Below are positions 47,876 to 57,833 of a DNA stretch of 64,000 bases, one piece after another. The notes under the pieces were generated by a model. The model saw nothing but the letters and a program-made list of their open reading frames with translations, did no database searches and was not told the origin of the DNA. The position numbers were made by a program, and so were the translations under genes. Source of the stretch: Candidatus Margulisiibacteriota bacterium (lineage in GTDB: Bacteria; Margulisbacteria; Riflemargulisbacteria; GWF2-39-127); the NCBI GenBank assembly GCA_003242895.1, contig QKMY01000062.1:17811-81810 (forward strand), in the 5' to 3' direction. Positions within the stretch are counted from its first letter, which is position 1. Every line of letters begins with the position of its first letter.

Positions 47876-48466
47876 TCATTTTTTTAAAATATAGGTTACA
47901 TCATTAGGCAGGTAATCATGCCGAACAATTATATACTGAGTATACTTACTACAAAGCGTAAATACCTTTTCGGGCTGGTAATAAAAGAAAAAATCATCTT
48001 TCATTTTCTCTGGGGCATAGCTGCTTAAAATATTAAAAGCGATACCTTTCGAAGTACCCTCCCACATTCTTTCAATCGAATGATCAAGATAATTATAATT
48101 ATCTCCTACCTTAATGTTAAATGAGCCGGAAGCAAAAGCATAGTCATACTCTTCATTATCATCATCATTTAGATCTCGCAACAGAAACTTCGATCCTGGA
48201 TGATTTTCCCTCGCACAAGAAATCATCTCGCTGGAAACATCAATTCCAGTATATTTGATACCCTCATAATATTCGTTCAAATATTTACATAAATCACCTA
48301 ACCCACAACCTACGTCCAATACATGGGAATTATTAAGGTCCGCAATAGTTGTCAACGTATCAAAGCGCACCTGTTGGGTTTCAATAGAAGCCCAACCTAA
48401 CGCAAGGAAATCATTTCCAAATAATTCTACATTCTTGTCATAATGCCTTGCAATTATCTTATTCAT
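47876..48466 (-). CDS. Class I SAM-dependent methyltransferase, unknown substrate
   Basis: A 196-residue methyltransferase. The cofactor motif is HVLDVGCGLGDLCKYLNEY, followed by YTGIDVSSEMISCARENHP with the acidic residue that holds the ribose. The C-terminal half (DYAFASGSFNIKVGDNY) is family-specific, resembling small orphan methyltransferases. It sits between asd and dapA within 6-25 bases of each, a place with no such gene in the standard dap order. Substrate unknown. Confidence 0.85.
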   Translation of the reverse strand: MNKIIARHYDKNVELFGNDFLALGWASIETQQVRFDTLTTIADLNNSHVLDVGCGLGDLCKYLNEYYEGIKYTGIDVSSEMISCARENHPGSKFLLRDLNDDDNEEYDYAFASGSFNIKVGDNYNYLDHSIERMWEGTSKGIAFNILSSYAPEKMKDDFFFYYQPEKVFTLCSKYTQYIIVRHDYLPNDVTYILKK

Positions 48467-48472
48467 AAATTC

Positions 48473-49489
48473 CTAAATTATTTTTTGTTTAATTAATTCT
48501 TCAGCAATTTGAACAGCATTCAGCGCTGCCCCTTTTCGCAGGTTATCGGAGACTACCCAGAGATCTATTCCGTTTTGGCAGGAACAATCTTCCCGAATTC
48601 TGCCGACATATGCAGGATCTTTTCCGGCAACCTCAATTGGAGTCGGATATTTATTATTCTGCGGATCATCAACAACTTCGACGCCAGGAGCTTTCGATAA
48701 AAGATCTCTTACTTCCTGGGCTGTTATTTTTGTTATTGTCTCAATATTCACCGACTCGGAATGTCCGACAAAAACAGGGACACGCACAGTGGTTGCAGTA
48801 ACTGCAATTGTTTCATCTTCCATAATTTTTTGTGTTTCTAAAATCATTTTTTTCTCTTCTTTAGTATACCCATCCTCAAAAAAAACATCGATATGAGGTA
48901 TCAAATTAAAGGCAATCTGCTTCGTGAATTTTTTTGGGGTAACACTTTTCCCATTTAGCAAAGCAGCCGTTTGAGCTGCCAATTCATCAATTCCAGCCTT
49001 ACCGGCTCCAGCCACTGCCTGATACGTGGAGATTACGACACGCTTTATTTTTGCTTTATCGTGAATTGGCTTAAGAACAACCACTAATTGCGCAGTAGAG
49101 CAGTTTGGATTAGCTATAATATTAGAATTATACGTTTTCAAGGCGTGTGCATTGACTTCAGGAACAACTAAGGGGATATCTTTTTCCATTCTGAAATGAC
49201 TAGTATTATCAATTACTTTAACTCCTTTGGCAGCCGCAATAGGTGCGAACATAGCACTTACCGATGCACCTGCTGAAAACAAAGCTATCTCGATATTATC
49301 AAAAGAACTTTCGGTTAATTCCTTAACCATAATTTTTTCGCCGTTATATTCAATCTTTGTGCCGGCTGACCTCGCTGAGGCTAGCGGGAACAATTGAGCA
49401 ACCGGAAATTTTCGTTCCTCCAATACCTTTATCATTTCTGTCCCGACTACACCGGTAGCACCAACAATTGCAACATTATATTTTTTCAT
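48473..49489 (-). CDS. asd: Aspartate-semialdehyde dehydrogenase
   Basis: A 338-residue Asd. NADP site VAIVGATGVVGTEMIKVLEE, catalytic Cys in NPNCSTAQL, a downstream His in GHSESVN. It reduces aspartyl phosphate to the semialdehyde used by DapA. AAGGGGA before the ATG at 49489 favours this over an upstream frame to 49531. Confidence 0.97.
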   Translation of the reverse strand: MKKYNVAIVGATGVVGTEMIKVLEERKFPVAQLFPLASARSAGTKIEYNGEKIMVKELTESSFDNIEIALFSAGASVSAMFAPIAAAKGVKVIDNTSHFRMEKDIPLVVPEVNAHALKTYNSNIIANPNCSTAQLVVVLKPIHDKAKIKRVVISTYQAVAGAGKAGIDELAAQTAALLNGKSVTPKKFTKQIAFNLIPHIDVFFEDGYTKEEKKMILETQKIMEDETIAVTATTVRVPVFVGHSESVNIETITKITAQEVRDLLSKAPGVEVVDDPQNNKYPTPIEVAGKDPAYVGRIREDCSCQNGIDLWVVSDNLRKGAALNAVQIAEELIKQKII

Positions 49490-49561
49490 ATCAAATCCCC
49501 TTTCATAATTCTTCAGCACGAAATAACACACGGATGTTTCGAAAGAATGTGATCATAGGGT

Positions 49562-50293
49562 TTAAATAATATTTTCTAACCCATAGATTAATTCATTGAT
49601 TGTCATAACCTTTTTTACAGCCATGATAACTCCCGGCATAAATGATTCTCTGCTAATTGAATCGTGCCGAATAGTAAGCGTCTGACCAAGAGTACCGAAA
49701 ATCACTTCTTGATGAGCAACGAACCCCGGCAACCTCACTGAATGAATGTGAATACCCCCGGCATTTGCTCCTCGAGCGCCTTCTAAATTAACAACCTTAT
49801 CCTTAACATCTTTGTTAAATTCCTGCCTCACATTTAACATCAGCTGAGCTGTTTTCACAGCAGTCCCTGATGGAAAATCTTCTTTTTTCTCATGGTGCAG
49901 CTCAACAATTTCTGCACAATCCAGATATTTCGCTGCTTGAGCGGCAAATTTCATCATAAGAATCGCGCCAATGGCAAAATTAGGAGCAATAATTGCACCT
50001 ATATTTTTCTCCCTGCACATGACTTGAAGGTCAGCTATTTCATTTTCGTTATAACCAGTGGTACCTACAACAGGACGAGCTCCATGCTCGATAATAGTCA
50101 AAAAGTTCTCCAGTCTAACTGACGGATGAGTAAAATCAACAACAACATCGGCTTTCGTATCTTTAATCATCTGAGCGAGATCATCTCCGACATCTACGCC
50201 TCCTGCCATCTGCAGTTCAGGATCTTTGACAATAGCTTTAGCAATTTCCTGCCCCACACGGCCTTTATAACCGCTTACGATTACGTTTATCAT
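49562..50293 (-). CDS. dapB: 4-hydroxy-tetrahydrodipicolinate reductase
   Basis: A 243-residue DapB. NAD(P)H site VSGYKGRVGQEIAKAI, VVDFTHPSVRLENF, NFAIGAILMM and the active-site ELHHEKKEDFPSGTA. The usual HHRHK has become HHEKK, with a Glu in the middle. Second step of the DapA-DapB pair. Confidence 0.96.
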   Translation of the reverse strand: MINVIVSGYKGRVGQEIAKAIVKDPELQMAGGVDVGDDLAQMIKDTKADVVVDFTHPSVRLENFLTIIEHGARPVVGTTGYNENEIADLQVMCREKNIGAIIAPNFAIGAILMMKFAAQAAKYLDCAEIVELHHEKKEDFPSGTAVKTAQLMLNVRQEFNKDVKDKVVNLEGARGANAGGIHIHSVRLPGFVAHQEVIFGTLGQTLTIRHDSISRESFMPGVIMAVKKVMTINELIYGLENII

Positions 50294-50388
50294 TATCTAT
50301 CATCTGCCTTTCACAATTATATATGCATTATTATTTAATCAAATTCTTGCAAATAATCAATAGCCTATCTTTATAATTTCTTAGTTCA

Positions 50389-50835
50389 TCATACCCCGGT
50401 ATGTCCAAAGCCTCCACTTGCCCGGCTCGTTACCGTAAGATCTTCACTTTTTATCCAACGCACCTGCACTACAGGCGCAACAATCATTTGGGCAATTCTA
50501 TCTCCTCTTCCGATTTCAAAAGGTTCACTCCCAAGATTGATCAATATTACCTTAATCTCACCTCTATAATCAGAATCAATTGTTCCCGGAGCATTAGGAA
50601 TTGATATACCTTTTTTAAGGGCCAATCCACTTCGTGGGCGAATTTGAGCCTCATACCCTTCAGGAATTTCTATTGAAATCCCGGTTGAAATTGCCTTTAT
50701 TTCACCAGGTAAAAGCATTTCAGGCTGATCGATTGCAGCGTACAGGTCCATGCCCGCGGCTTGTTCACTCATGTAACCCGGCAACGGAAGATCTATACTA
50801 TGTAACTGTTGTATCTTAACTCCAATTATTTTCAT
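50389..50835 (-). CDS. dut: Deoxyuridine 5'-triphosphate nucleotidohydrolase
   Basis: A 148-residue trimeric dUTPase with all five motifs: [44 protein letters not shown] and GGFGHTGV. In the last motif the usual Ser of GGFGSTG is His. It removes dUTP and provides dUMP. It overlaps the start-side neighbour (M16 protease) by 4 bases. Confidence 0.97.
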   Translation of the reverse strand: MKIIGVKIQQLHSIDLPLPGYMSEQAAGMDLYAAIDQPEMLLPGEIKAISTGISIEIPEGYEAQIRPRSGLALKKGISIPNAPGTIDSDYRGEIKVILINLGSEPFEIGRGDRIAQMIVAPVVQVRWIKSEDLTVTSRASGGFGHTGV

Positions 50836-52082
50836 AGAATACCTGAAAAATGATCCTCATTTGTAAATGGCCCGATAGCAGTTAAGCATAATTTTTCTGG
50901 CAAGAACAGTGTATTTGCGATAGAAGTAACGTCTTCAAGGGTAACAGCATTAATTGAAGAAAAAACATCCTCAACAGTAAAAAACTTATCAAAATAAAAA
51001 AAGTTCTTGCTATTCCAGCTCATCCTGCTATTAGAGCTTTCCAACGACAAGACCATGTTTCCCTTAAGATGCTCTTTCGCTTTCTTAATCTCTGCTTCGG
51101 AAATATCTCCGCCCCGGATCTTGCTTAGCTCAGCCATTATCAGCTGAACAACTTGCCTTGAGTTTTCAAGACTTGTGCCACTATAGATAGCGAACAGTCC
51201 TCCGTTACGATAATATGATTGATAAGAATATATGCTATAAGCCAGGCCTCTTTTTTCTCTGATTTCTTGAAAAAGCCGGGAACTCATCGACCCACCTAAT
51301 ATCGAATTAAGCACAGCCAATGTATAACGGCTCTTATCTTTATAAGAAAATCCATTACCTCCAAGGCAAATATGGACCTGTTCCGTATCTTTTTTCCATA
51401 TTTTTATACCAGGAAAAGAGGTAGGCGGTTCGTAAACAATTGTAGCATTCTGTTTTCTCATTGAGTCAAAACGAGCACGTATCTCAGGAATGACATCTTG
51501 AAAAGAAAAATTACCGGCTAATGAAATAACGATATTATTGGGCACGTAAATGTCCTGGATATAGGCATCAAGATCTTTTCTCTCCAAGCCTTTGATGATC
51601 GACTTATCACCTAATATCGGCTTGCCCATTGAATGACCCTGCCACAATGAGGTTATAAACAAATCATGAATAAGTTCATCAGGGGTATCCTGATACATTT
51701 TTATTTCTTCGAGAACGACTTTTTTTTCCAGATTGATATCTTTGCTTTTTATCGTGGAATTAAGGAAAATATCGAATAAAAGATCCATTGCCCTGAATAT
51801 ATGGGAATCCAGAACAACACTATAGAACATAGTCGCTTCTTTGTCCGTATAGGCATTTAATCTGCCACCGAGTTCATCAAGTGTCTTTGCAATTTCCAGC
51901 GCACTTCTGCGCTTGGTCCCCTTAAAAAACATATGCTCGATAAAATGGGATATCCCGTTATTATGAGAAGTTTCCTGATTAACCCCGGCACCTACAAGGA
52001 TTCCACAAGCCACAGATCTCACATGAGGGATCTCTTCTCCGACAACTACCAAGCCATTCGCAAGTACTTCTTTTTCATACAT
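50832..52082 (-). CDS. M16 family zinc peptidase
   Basis: A 416-residue pitrilysin-type peptidase. The inverted zinc motif [11 protein letters not shown] (HxxEH) lies near residue 46-55 with the distal Glu in [10 protein letters not shown] further on. The second half holds [17 protein letters not shown]. It matches the M16 gene (mlpA/ymxG type) that follows pnp in Firmicutes. Substrate uncertain. No clear ribosome site before the ATG. Confidence 0.93.
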   Translation of the reverse strand: MYEKEVLANGLVVVGEEIPHVRSVACGILVGAGVNQETSHNNGISHFIEHMFFKGTKRRSALEIAKTLDELGGRLNAYTDKEATMFYSVVLDSHIFRAMDLLFDIFLNSTIKSKDINLEKKVVLEEIKMYQDTPDELIHDLFITSLWQGHSMGKPILGDKSIIKGLERKDLDAYIQDIYVPNNIVISLAGNFSFQDVIPEIRARFDSMRKQNATIVYEPPTSFPGIKIWKKDTEQVHICLGGNGFSYKDKSRYTLAVLNSILGGSMSSRLFQEIREKRGLAYSIYSYQSYYRNGGLFAIYSGTSLENSRQVVQLIMAELSKIRGGDISEAEIKKAKEHLKGNMVLSLESSNSRMSWNSKNFFYFDKFFTVEDVFSSINAVTLEDVTSIANTLFLPEKLCLTAIGPFTNEDHFSGIL

Positions 52083-52121
52083 AATAATTCACATATTTCC
52101 GTAATTCATTAATAGACAACA

Positions 52122-52153
52122 ATACAGAGCTCATGAGAACATAAGCTCTGTAT
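52122..52153 (-). promoter_or_regulatory. Hairpin between pnp and the M16 peptidase gene
   Basis: ATACAGAGCT and AGCTCTGTAT form a perfect 10-base stem with a 12-base loop. There is no T-run on the minus strand, so RNA processing or partial attenuation is more likely than full termination. Confidence 0.45.
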
Positions 52154-52183
52154 TTATATGTTACCTTGATTTTATAGCTATAC

Positions 52184-54268
52184 TCATACGTCTCTGGCAG
52201 TAAGATTGACTCTGCCCATGTTATCAATTTCTTTTACTTTCACTCGGATTCGATCACCGATATGAAGAACTTCTTCAACAGTCTGAAGTCTTCTTTCACT
52301 AATCTGCGAAATATGCAGAAGACCTTCTTTTCCAGGCAAAACTTCAACAAATGCACCGAAATTGGTTATTTTCACAACTTTCCCATTATATACTTCGCCA
52401 ACTTCTACATCTCTTACCAAGTTGAATATTTTTTCTTTCGCCATATTTAATGAATTTTCATCAACCGAAGCAATCATTACTCTTCCATCATCTGCGATAT
52501 CGATCTCGACTCCGGTTTCCTCAATAATTCCCTTTATAGTCTTTCCTCCGGGACCGATCAAAAGACCGATTTTATCCTGAGGTATCATTAAAGAAACTAT
52601 TCTAGGTGCATAGCTTGAAATATTGTCTCTTGGCTTATCTATTACAGATACCATATGATCTAACAGTGCCATCCTTGCAGTCTCTGCCTGAGCAAGAGAT
52701 TTCTGCATGATTTCTTTTGTTACCCCAAGAATTTTGATGTCCATCTGCAAAGCAGTAACACCTTCCTTGGTACCACAAACCTTAAAATCCATATCCCCTA
52801 AATGATCTTCCAGCCCCATGATGTCAGTCAAAATAGCATACTTTTCTTCATTATCTTTAATTAATCCCATTGCAACACCTGCAACCGGACGAACGATCGG
52901 AACCCCCGCGTCCATGAGCGACAATATTCCGCCGCATACGGAAGCCATAGAAGAGGAACCGTTTGACTCTAAAATTTCAGATACTAACCTGATCGTATAA
53001 GGAAAATCTGCCGGTTGCGGCAACACAGGCATAATTGCTCTCTCTGCCAATGCACCATGTCCAAGCTCTCGACGCCCTGGACCACGCATAAAGCCCGTCT
53101 CTCCAACAGAAAATGGAGGAAAGTTATAATGCAGAAAAAACTTCTTTGAAGACGTAATATCTAACCCGTCAATGGTTTGTTCATCACCAGCAGTGCCTAA
53201 GGTTGTAACCGCAAGACTCTGGGTTTCTCCCCGCGTAAACAGTGCTGAGCCATGTGTACACGGAAGCACACCGACTTCACTGGACAACGCTCGAATTTCA
53301 TCTAATTTTCGACCATCAGCTCTTACATGATCATTAATGATAATTTTTCTGAAAATAGCCTTTTCCAGCTCATGAAAAGCACGTTTGACAATCGTTTTCT
53401 GCTTCTCAAATTCTTCTCCGAACTTCGTCTTTGCAGCTTCTAAAACTTCTTCTTGAAGTTGGTCAATAGCATCGTAACGTGCCTGTTTTCCTTCGGTTCT
53501 AATTGCCGCCTCAAGCTTCTGGGAAAAATTACCATTTACCCATTCAGCGATGTCCTGAGGGACAAGATCAAGAGTATACTGCATTTTTGGTTGCCCAACT
53601 AAAGCAACCAGTTCTTCCTGCAGCGTAATAATTTCTTTAATTGCATTATGACCGAACTCAATAGCGTCGATCAAAAGCTTCTCAGACACTTCTTTTGCGC
53701 CTGCCTCAACCATTGTAACGGCTGCTTTAGTTCCGGCAATAGCGAGGTCAAGCTGACTTATAGCTAATTGTTCAGGAGAAGGGTTCATAATAAACTCATT
53801 ATCAACATATCCCACGATAACTCCTGCAGCAGGTCCCGCAAATGGAATTTTCGAGACTGATAGAGCTGCCGAAGCGCCTACCATCCCAAGAACGTCAGGA
53901 GTATTAACCCCGTCGTACGACAATACTGTTATAACAATATGAACATCATTTCGAAATCCTTCAGGAAACAAAGGACGAATTGGTCTGTCGATCAATCGTG
54001 ATGTTAAGGTCGCAACCGTTGAAGGCTTCGACTCTCTCTTAAAAAAACCGCCAGGAATCTTTCCTGAAGCGTACATCTTTTCTATATAATCTACTGTTAA
54101 CGGAAAAAAATCAGCGCCTTCCCGAGGTGCCGACGAAACTGTTGCAGTTGCCAATATAACAGTTCCTCCTGAAGTAACAAGGACCGACCCGGAAGCCTGT
54201 CTTGCCATTCTCCCTGTCTCAATAATAATTGTTTTACCGAAAATCTCTTTACTAACTACTTGCTTCAT
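52184..54268 (-). CDS. pnp: Polyribonucleotide nucleotidyltransferase (PNPase)
   Basis: A 694-residue PNPase: two RNase PH cores, a KH domain (LLIGPGGKTIKGIIEETGVEI near 567-587) and an S1 domain (VGEVYNGKVVKITNFGAFVEV near 630). Degrades RNA by phosphorolysis. Normal length, GGAAGG ribosome site. Its partner order after rpsO is conserved widely. Confidence 0.98.
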   Translation of the reverse strand: MKQVVSKEIFGKTIIIETGRMARQASGSVLVTSGGTVILATATVSSAPREGADFFPLTVDYIEKMYASGKIPGGFFKRESKPSTVATLTSRLIDRPIRPLFPEGFRNDVHIVITVLSYDGVNTPDVLGMVGASAALSVSKIPFAGPAAGVIVGYVDNEFIMNPSPEQLAISQLDLAIAGTKAAVTMVEAGAKEVSEKLLIDAIEFGHNAIKEIITLQEELVALVGQPKMQYTLDLVPQDIAEWVNGNFSQKLEAAIRTEGKQARYDAIDQLQEEVLEAAKTKFGEEFEKQKTIVKRAFHELEKAIFRKIIINDHVRADGRKLDEIRALSSEVGVLPCTHGSALFTRGETQSLAVTTLGTAGDEQTIDGLDITSSKKFFLHYNFPPFSVGETGFMRGPGRRELGHGALAERAIMPVLPQPADFPYTIRLVSEILESNGSSSMASVCGGILSLMDAGVPIVRPVAGVAMGLIKDNEEKYAILTDIMGLEDHLGDMDFKVCGTKEGVTALQMDIKILGVTKEIMQKSLAQAETARMALLDHMVSVIDKPRDNISSYAPRIVSLMIPQDKIGLLIGPGGKTIKGIIEETGVEIDIADDGRVMIASVDENSLNMAKEKIFNLVRDVEVGEVYNGKVVKITNFGAFVEVLPGKEGLLHISQISERRLQTVEEVLHIGDRIRVKVKEIDNMGRVNLTARDV

Positions 54269-54301
54269 CTATTATCCTTCCTAAAAGTGCTAATTTTTTA
54301 C

Positions 54302-54326
54302 AAAAAAAAAGCGGGTATGACCCGCC
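54302..54326 (-). terminator. Intrinsic terminator after rpsO
   Basis: On the minus strand GCGGGT-CAT-ACCCGC (54311-54325) followed by nine Ts (54302-54310). It lies between rpsO and pnp and would limit read-through into pnp, consistent with separate control of PNPase. Confidence 0.85.
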
Positions 54327-54608
54327 TTATTCTTTAAGACTTAGACGCTGACAAACTTCTTTATATTTGCCGGGATCTTTTTTACTAAAATACTTCATAA
54401 GTCTTTTTCTTTTACCAACAAGCATCAAAAGACCGCGACGTGAATGGTTATCTTTTTTATTAACCTTCAGATGCTCAACTAAATGATTTATCCTTTTAGT
54501 TAACAAAGCAACTTGAACTTCTACAGACCCTGTATCGCCTTCATGAAGTTTAAACTCTTTAATAACATCCTTTTTTTCAAGCTTATCAAGCTCTACCGTT
54601 GAACTCAT
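54327..54608 (-). CDS. rpsO: Small-subunit ribosomal protein S15
   Basis: A 93-residue S15. The region [21 protein letters not shown] then [20 protein letters not shown] is diagnostic for the 16S rRNA-binding helices. AGGAGG lies 6 bases before the ATG at 54608; a TTG two codons earlier also keeps the frame open. A short N-terminal extension ([10 protein letters not shown]) makes it slightly longer than the usual 89. Confidence 0.97.
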   Translation of the reverse strand: MSSTVELDKLEKKDVIKEFKLHEGDTGSVEVQVALLTKRINHLVEHLKVNKKDNHSRRGLLMLVGKRKRLMKYFSKKDPGKYKEVCQRLSLKE

Positions 54609-54741
54609 TTCCAACCTCCTAATAATTTAACACTCAAAATAATTTATCCATAGTAAATACTGTGGATTTTATCTTACCATATTTATAAAAAGATGTATAT
54701 AAACAAAAACTTCATGCCCAGCAATAAGCAATAAGCACTCG

Positions 54742-55638
54742 TCATCGACTTGTGATTCTCTCTCTAATACATAACACATCTTTTGATATTTGAGCTTTCA
54801 AGTCATCAAGCGAAGAAAATTTTATTTCATTTCTCACAAAAAAAGAAAAATAAAGTACGACTTTTTTTCCGTATATATTTTGATTAAAATCAAAGATATG
54901 GGCTTCGATAATCAGGTCATCATGCTTAGTAGTTACTGAACCTTCCTGAACTTCCAAAGCCACATTAATTGCACAGTCGTGTATCTGCTGGTCAACTAGT
55001 ATCTTGCCACCATAAACGCCCTGAGGCGGCAGGAGCTTATCTGGAGGAACAACAAGATTAGCAGTAGCAAATCCAAGAGTTCTCCCAAGCTGTTTCCCAT
55101 GACCGACAACTCCAAAAACAAAATACTCTCGCCCTAACAATTTATTTGCGTCTTCTATCATGCCGTTACCGATCAGACTTCTGATATAAGAACTTTTAAT
55201 GATAATACCATCCTTCTTGACCTTATCAATGACTTCTACGCGAAAATCATACTCCTTCCCGAAACGGATCAAGTCTTCCACCGTCCCGGACCTGGACTTT
55301 CCAAATACATAGTCATACCCAACAATAACGGCATCAATCGACAACTCCTTGATCAATATCTCTTCAACGAATTCCCGAGGAGATAATGCAGCAATATCTT
55401 GAGAAAACTGCAAGACAAGGAGATGAGGTATCAAGCTTTGTTTTTCTTCTAAAGTTGTCAGTAGTAATATTCCGTCATTATATGGCTTCGTCAATATCTG
55501 CGGATGAGGATTAAATGTCATAACAAAAGATGATTTTTCAATCAGTTTTTGATGTCCTTTATGAACTCCGTCAAAAACCCCTAAAGCAACTTTTCTTTCA
55601 TAATGATAATCTATTATTTCCTTATTTTTTATGGGCAT
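54742..55638 (-). CDS. ribF: Bifunctional riboflavin kinase/FAD synthetase
   Basis: A 298-residue RibF. Adenylyltransferase half: ALGVFDGVHKGHQKLI and GYDYVFGKSRSGTV. Kinase half: GKQLGRTLGFATANL and VYGGKILV. It makes FMN and FAD, cofactors needed by the flavoproteins of this window (FabK, ETF, dehydrogenase). The ATG at 55638 has GAGGA; it lies inside the truB coding end, so the two overlap by 17 bases. Confidence 0.95.
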   Translation of the reverse strand: MPIKNKEIIDYHYERKVALGVFDGVHKGHQKLIEKSSFVMTFNPHPQILTKPYNDGILLLTTLEEKQSLIPHLLVLQFSQDIAALSPREFVEEILIKELSIDAVIVGYDYVFGKSRSGTVEDLIRFGKEYDFRVEVIDKVKKDGIIIKSSYIRSLIGNGMIEDANKLLGREYFVFGVVGHGKQLGRTLGFATANLVVPPDKLLPPQGVYGGKILVDQQIHDCAINVALEVQEGSVTTKHDDLIIEAHIFDFNQNIYGKKVVLYFSFFVRNEIKFSSLDDLKAQISKDVLCIRERITSR

Positions 55639-56290
55639 TTTCAAATTCCTCTAATGTGATACTATCACGTTCATTATAATTACCGACCCTAGTCCTGATA
55701 ATAAACGAGGCAAATGCGCCGCACCCCAAATCATTTCCGATATCGAAACATAATGTCCGGATATACGTTCCACTTGAACAGGAAACCCGCATCGTCACTT
55801 CAGGATTATCTCCGGGAGTTATTTTTTCAACGGCAATATCATGGATGGTTATCTTACGCGGTGCCCTCTCGACCTCTATCCCCTGTCTAGCCAGTTCATA
55901 GAGACGTTTTCCATTATGATGGACTGCGGAGAACATCGGTGGAATTTGCTCCTGTTCTCCTTTATATTTCTTCACAATCTCAAGGATACGATCATCGGCG
56001 ATAGCTACACTCTCTTTTTTGATAACCTTCCCTTCCCTATCATAGGAATCGGTAATAATACCCAACGTCATTCCTACCACATATTCTTTTGTAGTATTTG
56101 CTATAGAAGATATAGTCTTGGTATACTCTCTTCCGATACAAACAACGAGAACACCTTCCGCACCGGGATCTAGTGTTCCTGCATGACCTACTTTTTTCAC
56201 CTTAGAAATCCATCTGATTTTCTTAACTACATCATGAGATGTTAATCCGAGCGGTTTCCAAATATTATATATTCCCTGTATTTCTTCCAT
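55622..56290 (-). CDS. truB: tRNA pseudouridine(55) synthase, short form
   Basis: A 222-residue TruB. IYNIWKPLGLTSHDVVKKIR, the catalytic Asp in HAGTLDPGAEGVLVV, and YEGEQEQIPPMFSAVHHNGKRLYELA-type segments (here KYKGEQEQIPPMFSAVHHNG). It ends shortly after SSGTYIRTLCFDIGNDLG, so the C-terminal PUA-like domain of longer TruB proteins is absent. AAGGA before the ATG. Confidence 0.95.
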   Translation of the reverse strand: MEEIQGIYNIWKPLGLTSHDVVKKIRWISKVKKVGHAGTLDPGAEGVLVVCIGREYTKTISSIANTTKEYVVGMTLGIITDSYDREGKVIKKESVAIADDRILEIVKKYKGEQEQIPPMFSAVHHNGKRLYELARQGIEVERAPRKITIHDIAVEKITPGDNPEVTMRVSCSSGTYIRTLCFDIGNDLGCGAFASFIIRTRVGNYNERDSITLEEFENAHKK

Positions 56291-56498
56291 TATTCCTTGT
56301 CCATATTTTTATTGTTATTCAGTTGATATTACACAAACATATTTCAGGGATAGCATAAATAACAAGCCAATCCCCCCATCGTAGTGCAGATCAACATTAT
56401 GCTTTTTGACATACTGACTAACAGCTGCATATCCAACTACAACATTTTTTCCAAATTTAGACTTAAAGACAGGGCCGCAAAGGCTACTATCCCCGAAA

Positions 56499-57446
56499 CT
56501 ACGACCTGTTAATTACTTCTTTTATATAATCAAGTACCTGGTGTTGTACATCAGTGGCATCACCCGTCATAACTACCCCGGCAGCCCCTTTGTGTCCACC
56601 TCCGCCAAAATGGGCAGCAATACTACTAACATCAACGTGCCCCTTGGAGCGCAAGCTTACCTTATATTTTTTTTCTTCTACTTCTTTAAATATCAAGGCT
56701 ACCTGAACATTTTCTACTGTCTTGAGAAAATCAACAGCCTCGTAAGACAATGCAGACGCCGCCAATGGTTGTACCGTCCAAATAATAGCTCCATCAAGGT
56801 CCACCTCCGCACTTGCAAGTGTCGTGCCAAGATCTCGCAATTCCTCAAGGCTTTTTCTTTCAAAAATAGCAGCCAAAGTTTCTGGCATATTAAAGTCGTA
56901 TTCCATCAACTTACCTGCGGTTATAAGTGAATGTGAATTAGTATTAGGAAAGCGGAATCCCCCGGTATCAGTATAAACCGAAACGTAGAGACAAGCGGCA
57001 ATATCCTTTGTAAGGGATAAGTTATTCTGCTCCGCAAATATATAGATCATTTCCCCAACGGATGAATAGGTACCAATCCAGTTAATATCGCCAAACATGT
57101 TATTATCGGAATGGTGATCAATATTAACTACACAGGGAACAGCCTGACGAAACTTTTGATAGCCATCGACCCGCTTTTCATTGCCGCAATCAAGTGCAAC
57201 AAGTACATCGAGAGCATCTTCCTCTTCAAAAGTAGTTTTAATATTTTTTCCAAACCGTAAAATATTATAATTATAGGGATATTCATTGGGGACATAAAGA
57301 ATAATGGTCTTATTAATCTGTTCCAGAAGAAAGGCTAACGCGGACATAGAACCTAATGCATCGCCATCAGGATTCATATGCCCGACTATTCCAATCCTCG
57401 ATGCCTTCGTAAATGTATGATATATTTCTTCAGTTTGGTAAACCAT
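56499..57446 (-). CDS. nrnA: Bifunctional oligoribonuclease/PAP phosphatase NrnA-like
   Basis: A 315-residue DHH/DHHA1 phosphoesterase. Metal motifs: GHMNPDGDALGSMSAL, VALDCGNEKR, VNIDHHSDNNMFGDINW, YTDTGGFRFPNT; DHHA1 ends in HFGGGGHKGAAGVVM. It degrades very short RNAs and, in many bacteria, adenosine 3',5'-bisphosphate or linear dinucleotides. Follows rbfA by 10 bases, in the Firmicutes order. Confidence 0.95.
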   Translation of the reverse strand: MVYQTEEIYHTFTKASRIGIVGHMNPDGDALGSMSALAFLLEQINKTIILYVPNEYPYNYNILRFGKNIKTTFEEEDALDVLVALDCGNEKRVDGYQKFRQAVPCVVNIDHHSDNNMFGDINWIGTYSSVGEMIYIFAEQNNLSLTKDIAACLYVSVYTDTGGFRFPNTNSHSLITAGKLMEYDFNMPETLAAIFERKSLEELRDLGTTLASAEVDLDGAIIWTVQPLAASALSYEAVDFLKTVENVQVALIFKEVEEKKYKVSLRSKGHVDVSSIAAHFGGGGHKGAAGVVMTGDATDVQHQVLDYIKEVINRS

Positions 57447-57456
57447 AAAATACTAT

Positions 57457-57825
57457 CTAACGTTTGTCATCGGATGTCAGATCTTCACGCGCATGGTCTA
57501 AATATTTTAATTTTCCAATCATTTCAACTCCATGCTCGATTGACCGATCATCAATAAATGTTAAATCAGGCATCTGCCGTATCTGAAGTATTTGTGCTAG
57601 CTCTCGTTTTATGAACCCTTTGGCATGCTTCAGCCCGGCAATTGCCTTTTTCCTATCCTCATCCGTACCATAAGTACTTATATAGACTTTGGCATAAGAC
57701 AAATCTTTGGTAACTTCAACATTCGTCACGCTCACAAACCCAATACGGTTATCATGCACTTTTGCTTGAATGATATGTGATATTTCCTTTTTTATTACTC
57801 CGGCGATTCGAATTTCGCGATTCAT
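57457..57825 (-). CDS. rbfA: Ribosome-binding factor A
   Basis: A 122-residue RbfA, a cold-adaptation and 30S maturation factor. MNREIRIAGVIKKEISHII, SVTNVEVTKDLSYAKVYIS and LRQMPDLTFIDDRSIEHGVE-type segments (here LQIRQMPDLTFIDDRSIEHG) are characteristic. AGGG lies 6 bases before the ATG at 57825; an ATG at 57831 directly abuts it. Starts within a few bases of the infB stop. Confidence 0.95.
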   Translation of the reverse strand: MNREIRIAGVIKKEISHIIQAKVHDNRIGFVSVTNVEVTKDLSYAKVYISTYGTDEDRKKAIAGLKHAKGFIKRELAQILQIRQMPDLTFIDDRSIEHGVEMIGKLKYLDHAREDLTSDDKR

Positions 57826-57833
57826 TGTCATCC

